Shown: positions 62,330-64,000 of the stretch, in pieces
Layout: each line of letters starts with the position of its first letter
Numbering within the stretch: the first letter of the stretch is position 1
From: Streptomyces griseus
GTDB lineage: Bacteria > Actinomycetota > Actinomycetes > Nanopelagicales > Nanopelagicaceae
Direction: 5' to 3'
Length of the DNA: 64,000 bases
Assembly (NCBI GenBank): GCA_945865365.1
Contig: CAMBDL010000004.1
Location: 35,906 to 99,905, forward strand
Notes under the pieces: generated by a model
The model's database searches: none
Told to the model about the DNA's origin: nothing
Seen by the model: only the letters and a program-made list of their open reading frames with translations
Position numbers and translations under genes: made by a program

Positions 62330-63451
62330 ATGAACTCGATTATGCGAATTGAAACTGAGCTCATCAGGGTGCCTTTAGCGCGCACATACAAGGGCTCGTT
62401 CTATCAGATGACACATAGATCAACCGTGCTTATGCGAGTCTTTACTGACGATGGAGCCATAGGAGAGGCATATGTTGGCGATGAAGATGCGGGACTGGGA
62501 GAGATTGATTCGATTATTCATGAGGAAATAGCACCTCGATTATTTGGTCAGGATGCTTTGGCGATTGAAAAGTGTTGGGAGATTGCTCGGCCGGCTACCT
62601 GGAATATTCTGCGAGATCGCAGATTAGGCCTTGTAGCAAGCGCCGCCTTTGACACAGCGTTGTGGGATCTTATGGGTCGCACATTAAATATTCCGTTGTG
62701 GAAATTATGGGGTGGGTATCGAAATTCAGTACCAGTGATAAGCATCGGTGGTTATTACAATAGTAATTTGACCATTGAAGATGAGATTACTTATTTGCAG
62801 GAAAAACAGTTTGCAGGGATAAAATTTAAAGTTGGAGGATTGTCTCCCGCAGAAGATGCCGCAAGAGTCCGCTTAGCTCGATCTGTTGCTGGAAAAGATT
62901 TTAAAATTGCAGTAGATGCTAATCAAGGTTGGGACATTGAATCAGCCGTAACTTTTGCACGACTCGTAGAAGATCAAGAGATTATGTGGTTCGAAGAGCC
63001 ATGTAATTGGGAAAATGACCGCAGAGCAATGAGAGATGTACGTTTTAGAAGTGGCATAGCAGTATGTGCCGGCCAAACAGAGATGTCGGCTGCTGGTTGT
63101 CGTGACTTGATGGAAATTGGCGCAATTGATTACTGCAACTTTGATTCATCGTGGTCGGGCGGACCAAGCGAATGGTTGCGTGCTGCGGCAGTAGCTACAA
63201 CGTATGGCGTGAAAATGGCTCATCATGAAGAAGCCCAAGTCTCTGCCCACTTAATAGCTTCTCAGCCACATGGCACATTTATTGAATTTTTCCATCCTGA
63301 TCGGGATCCAATTTGGCACAATGTAATCTCAAATGCGGCTCCGCTAGACAATGGCTATTTAACCCTTCCTACTGAGGCTGGACTTGGGTGGGTGCTCGAC
63401 CGTGAGTACATCGCCAAGTATCGAATAAGTGAGAGAACTACTAAGCGGTAA
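62330..63451 (+). CDS. Enolase-superfamily (mandelate racemase group) acid-sugar dehydratase
   Basis: 373 aa from the ATG at 62330 (AGAGGG site). MR-type active site: KxK at 165/167 (GIKFKVGG), metal ligands Asp196 (AVDANQGW), Glu222 (WFEEP), Glu251 (GQTEMS), and His298/299 in MAHHEEAQ. Such enzymes dehydrate aldonates to 2-keto-3-deoxy acids. The frame opens 66 codons earlier inside lacI and the operator; that part is not used. With the lactonase and SDRs it completes oxidation-lactonisation-dehydration of a sugar. Substrate stereochemistry cannot be read. Confidence 0.9.
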   Translation: MNSIMRIETELIRVPLARTYKGSFYQMTHRSTVLMRVFTDDGAIGEAYVGDEDAGLGEIDSIIHEEIAPRLFGQDALAIEKCWEIARPATWNILRDRRLGLVASAAFDTALWDLMGRTLNIPLWKLWGGYRNSVPVISIGGYYNSNLTIEDEITYLQEKQFAGIKFKVGGLSPAEDAARVRLARSVAGKDFKIAVDANQGWDIESAVTFARLVEDQEIMWFEEPCNWENDRRAMRDVRFRSGIAVCAGQTEMSAAGCRDLMEIGAIDYCNFDSSWSGGPSEWLRAAAVATTYGVKMAHHEEAQVSAHLIASQPHGTFIEFFHPDRDPIWHNVISNAAPLDNGYLTLPTEAGLGWVLDREYIAKYRISERTTKR

Positions 63452-63536
63452 AAGAGCTCCCCGGGTGGTTTCAGGATTGGTGCTTGCTGGCTTGGTTAGA
63501 CATGCAACAAGTGGCCGGCTCAGGTAGCGTTTTGGT

Positions 63537-64000
63537 ATGAGAAAGTTCCTAGCAGCCCTACTGGTACTTGTAGTTATTGGCAGTGGAGTTGCCCATGCTC
63601 ATCAACCTGTGGTTTTGTTAGATTCAGATACAACTGCTGCAAAGGGACCACTGCTAGTTGATGGGACGGTTTCTTTTGCGATAAGAGCTTCATTTACTAA
63701 GGCAGGGCAAAAGAAGGCTTTTCGTGCGCAATTTAATGCAGGCGATACCCTATCTGTCCAATACCTCATTGTTGATAAGAAGCCAGAGAATTCTTTGCGC
63801 ACAACTGCGCTACCCACTCTTCTCATTGCTCCTCCGACTGGCTCATCAGTAACTCTCAAATTTACAGAGCGTACAAAGTTCTATGAGCCCTATAGCAGGA
63901 CCGATTACTTATACCTTGCACGATATAGCGCAGTAGCTAAAGCGGGTGTATATAGATTTACCATTACCTCAAAGGGCCAAGCACAGATCACAGTTGCTGT
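63537..64000 (+). CDS. Secreted protein, N-terminal part (cut by window edge)
   Basis: The frame is open from the ATG at 63537 to the window end (154 codons). It starts with a signal peptide (MRKFLAALLVLVVIGSGVAHA) followed by a beta-rich extracellular region (VSFAIRASFTKAGQKKAF, TLSVQYLIVD, VTLKFTERTKF, YRFTITSKGQAQ). No family is certain; it resembles small Ig- or pre-peptidase-like beta sandwiches. Separated from the dehydratase gene by 85 bp with no terminator that I can see. Confidence 0.72.
   Translation, partial: MRKFLAALLVLVVIGSGVAHAHQPVVLLDSDTTAAKGPLLVDGTVSFAIRASFTKAGQKKAFRAQFNAGDTLSVQYLIVDKKPENSLRTTALPTLLIAPPTGSSVTLKFTERTKFYEPYSRTDYLYLARYSAVAKAGVYRFTITSKGQAQITVA

Noticed and set aside
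1-64000. CRISPR arrays, insertion sequences, integrases, prophage genes, rRNA operons
   Set aside because: Looked for repeats with regular spacers, transposase or recombinase motifs and rRNA-like sequence; none seen.

Overview
The window looks like an aerobic, low-to-mid GC actinobacterium with a streamlined genome. The best fit is the freshwater acI / Nanopelagicales type, inferred from the heliorhodopsin, dense operons with 1-8 bp overlaps, frequent GTG starts, ATPase-less sugar ABC operons and Gram-positive surface proteins. No ribosomal marker is present, so the placement is an inference.

Region 1 (1-17033) is a choline / glycine betaine catabolic island. Import is by an OpuA/ProU-type transporter with a tandem-fused permease. 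Choline dehydrogenase and betaine aldehyde dehydrogenase make glycine betaine. A non-pyrrolysine MttB-family methyltransferase, a corrinoid protein, a methyl-THF:corrinoid methyltransferase, MTHFR with a separate MTHFR C-terminal protein, a RACo-type corrinoid reactivator and the first codons of a DUF1638 gene form a corrinoid demethylation module. FdhD (formate dehydrogenase maturation) and a copper amine oxidase follow. An IclR regulator faces the methyltransferase across a perfect 17-bp palindrome.

Region 2 (17021-20544) has an unusual UbiA-esterase fusion, a secreted protein of unknown function and a FUSC-type membrane protein. Region 3 (20572-29200) is a glycan utilisation operon (GH125, GH36, debranching-like glycosidase, sugar ABC transporter without ATPase, LacI regulator) with two tandem TGTAA-N8-TTACA operators. 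Region 4 (29328-32948) encodes a large lectin / InlB-repeat / OmpA-like surface protein and a CBS protein.

Region 5 (about 32960-43370) is accessory: a tRNA-like fragment between two terminators, a ParD/RelE-type toxin-antitoxin pair bracketed by an 18-bp direct repeat, NfeD plus SPFH, heliorhodopsin, SDR, LuxR-type regulator, SOUL protein, DUF2087 protein, Phd/YoeB pair, a tiny CDGSH-like protein and the broken start of a glycosidase gene. Region 6 (43445-46922) is the ribD-ribE-ribBA-ribH operon behind an FMN riboswitch with an attenuator. Region 7 (46963-51624) has secreted phosphatase/nuclease-like and choice-of-anchor proteins, a second CDGSH-like gene nearly identical to the first, and a DoxX protein.

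Region 8 (51770-63451) is a long catabolic operon: sugar ABC transporter, muconolactone-isomerase-like protein, two SDRs, aldose epimerase, VOC protein, SMP-30 lactonase, a 2-oxoacid/acetoin-type E1 beta/alpha pair and a free-standing lipoyl domain. It is followed by a convergent LacI gene and a divergent enolase-superfamily acid-sugar dehydratase. A shared CTGGAAA-type operator lies before the first gene and between lacI and the dehydratase. I read it as a non-phosphorylative sugar or sugar-acid pathway with an unusual thiamine/lipoyl-dependent end. The last 464 bases start a secreted protein cut by the window edge.
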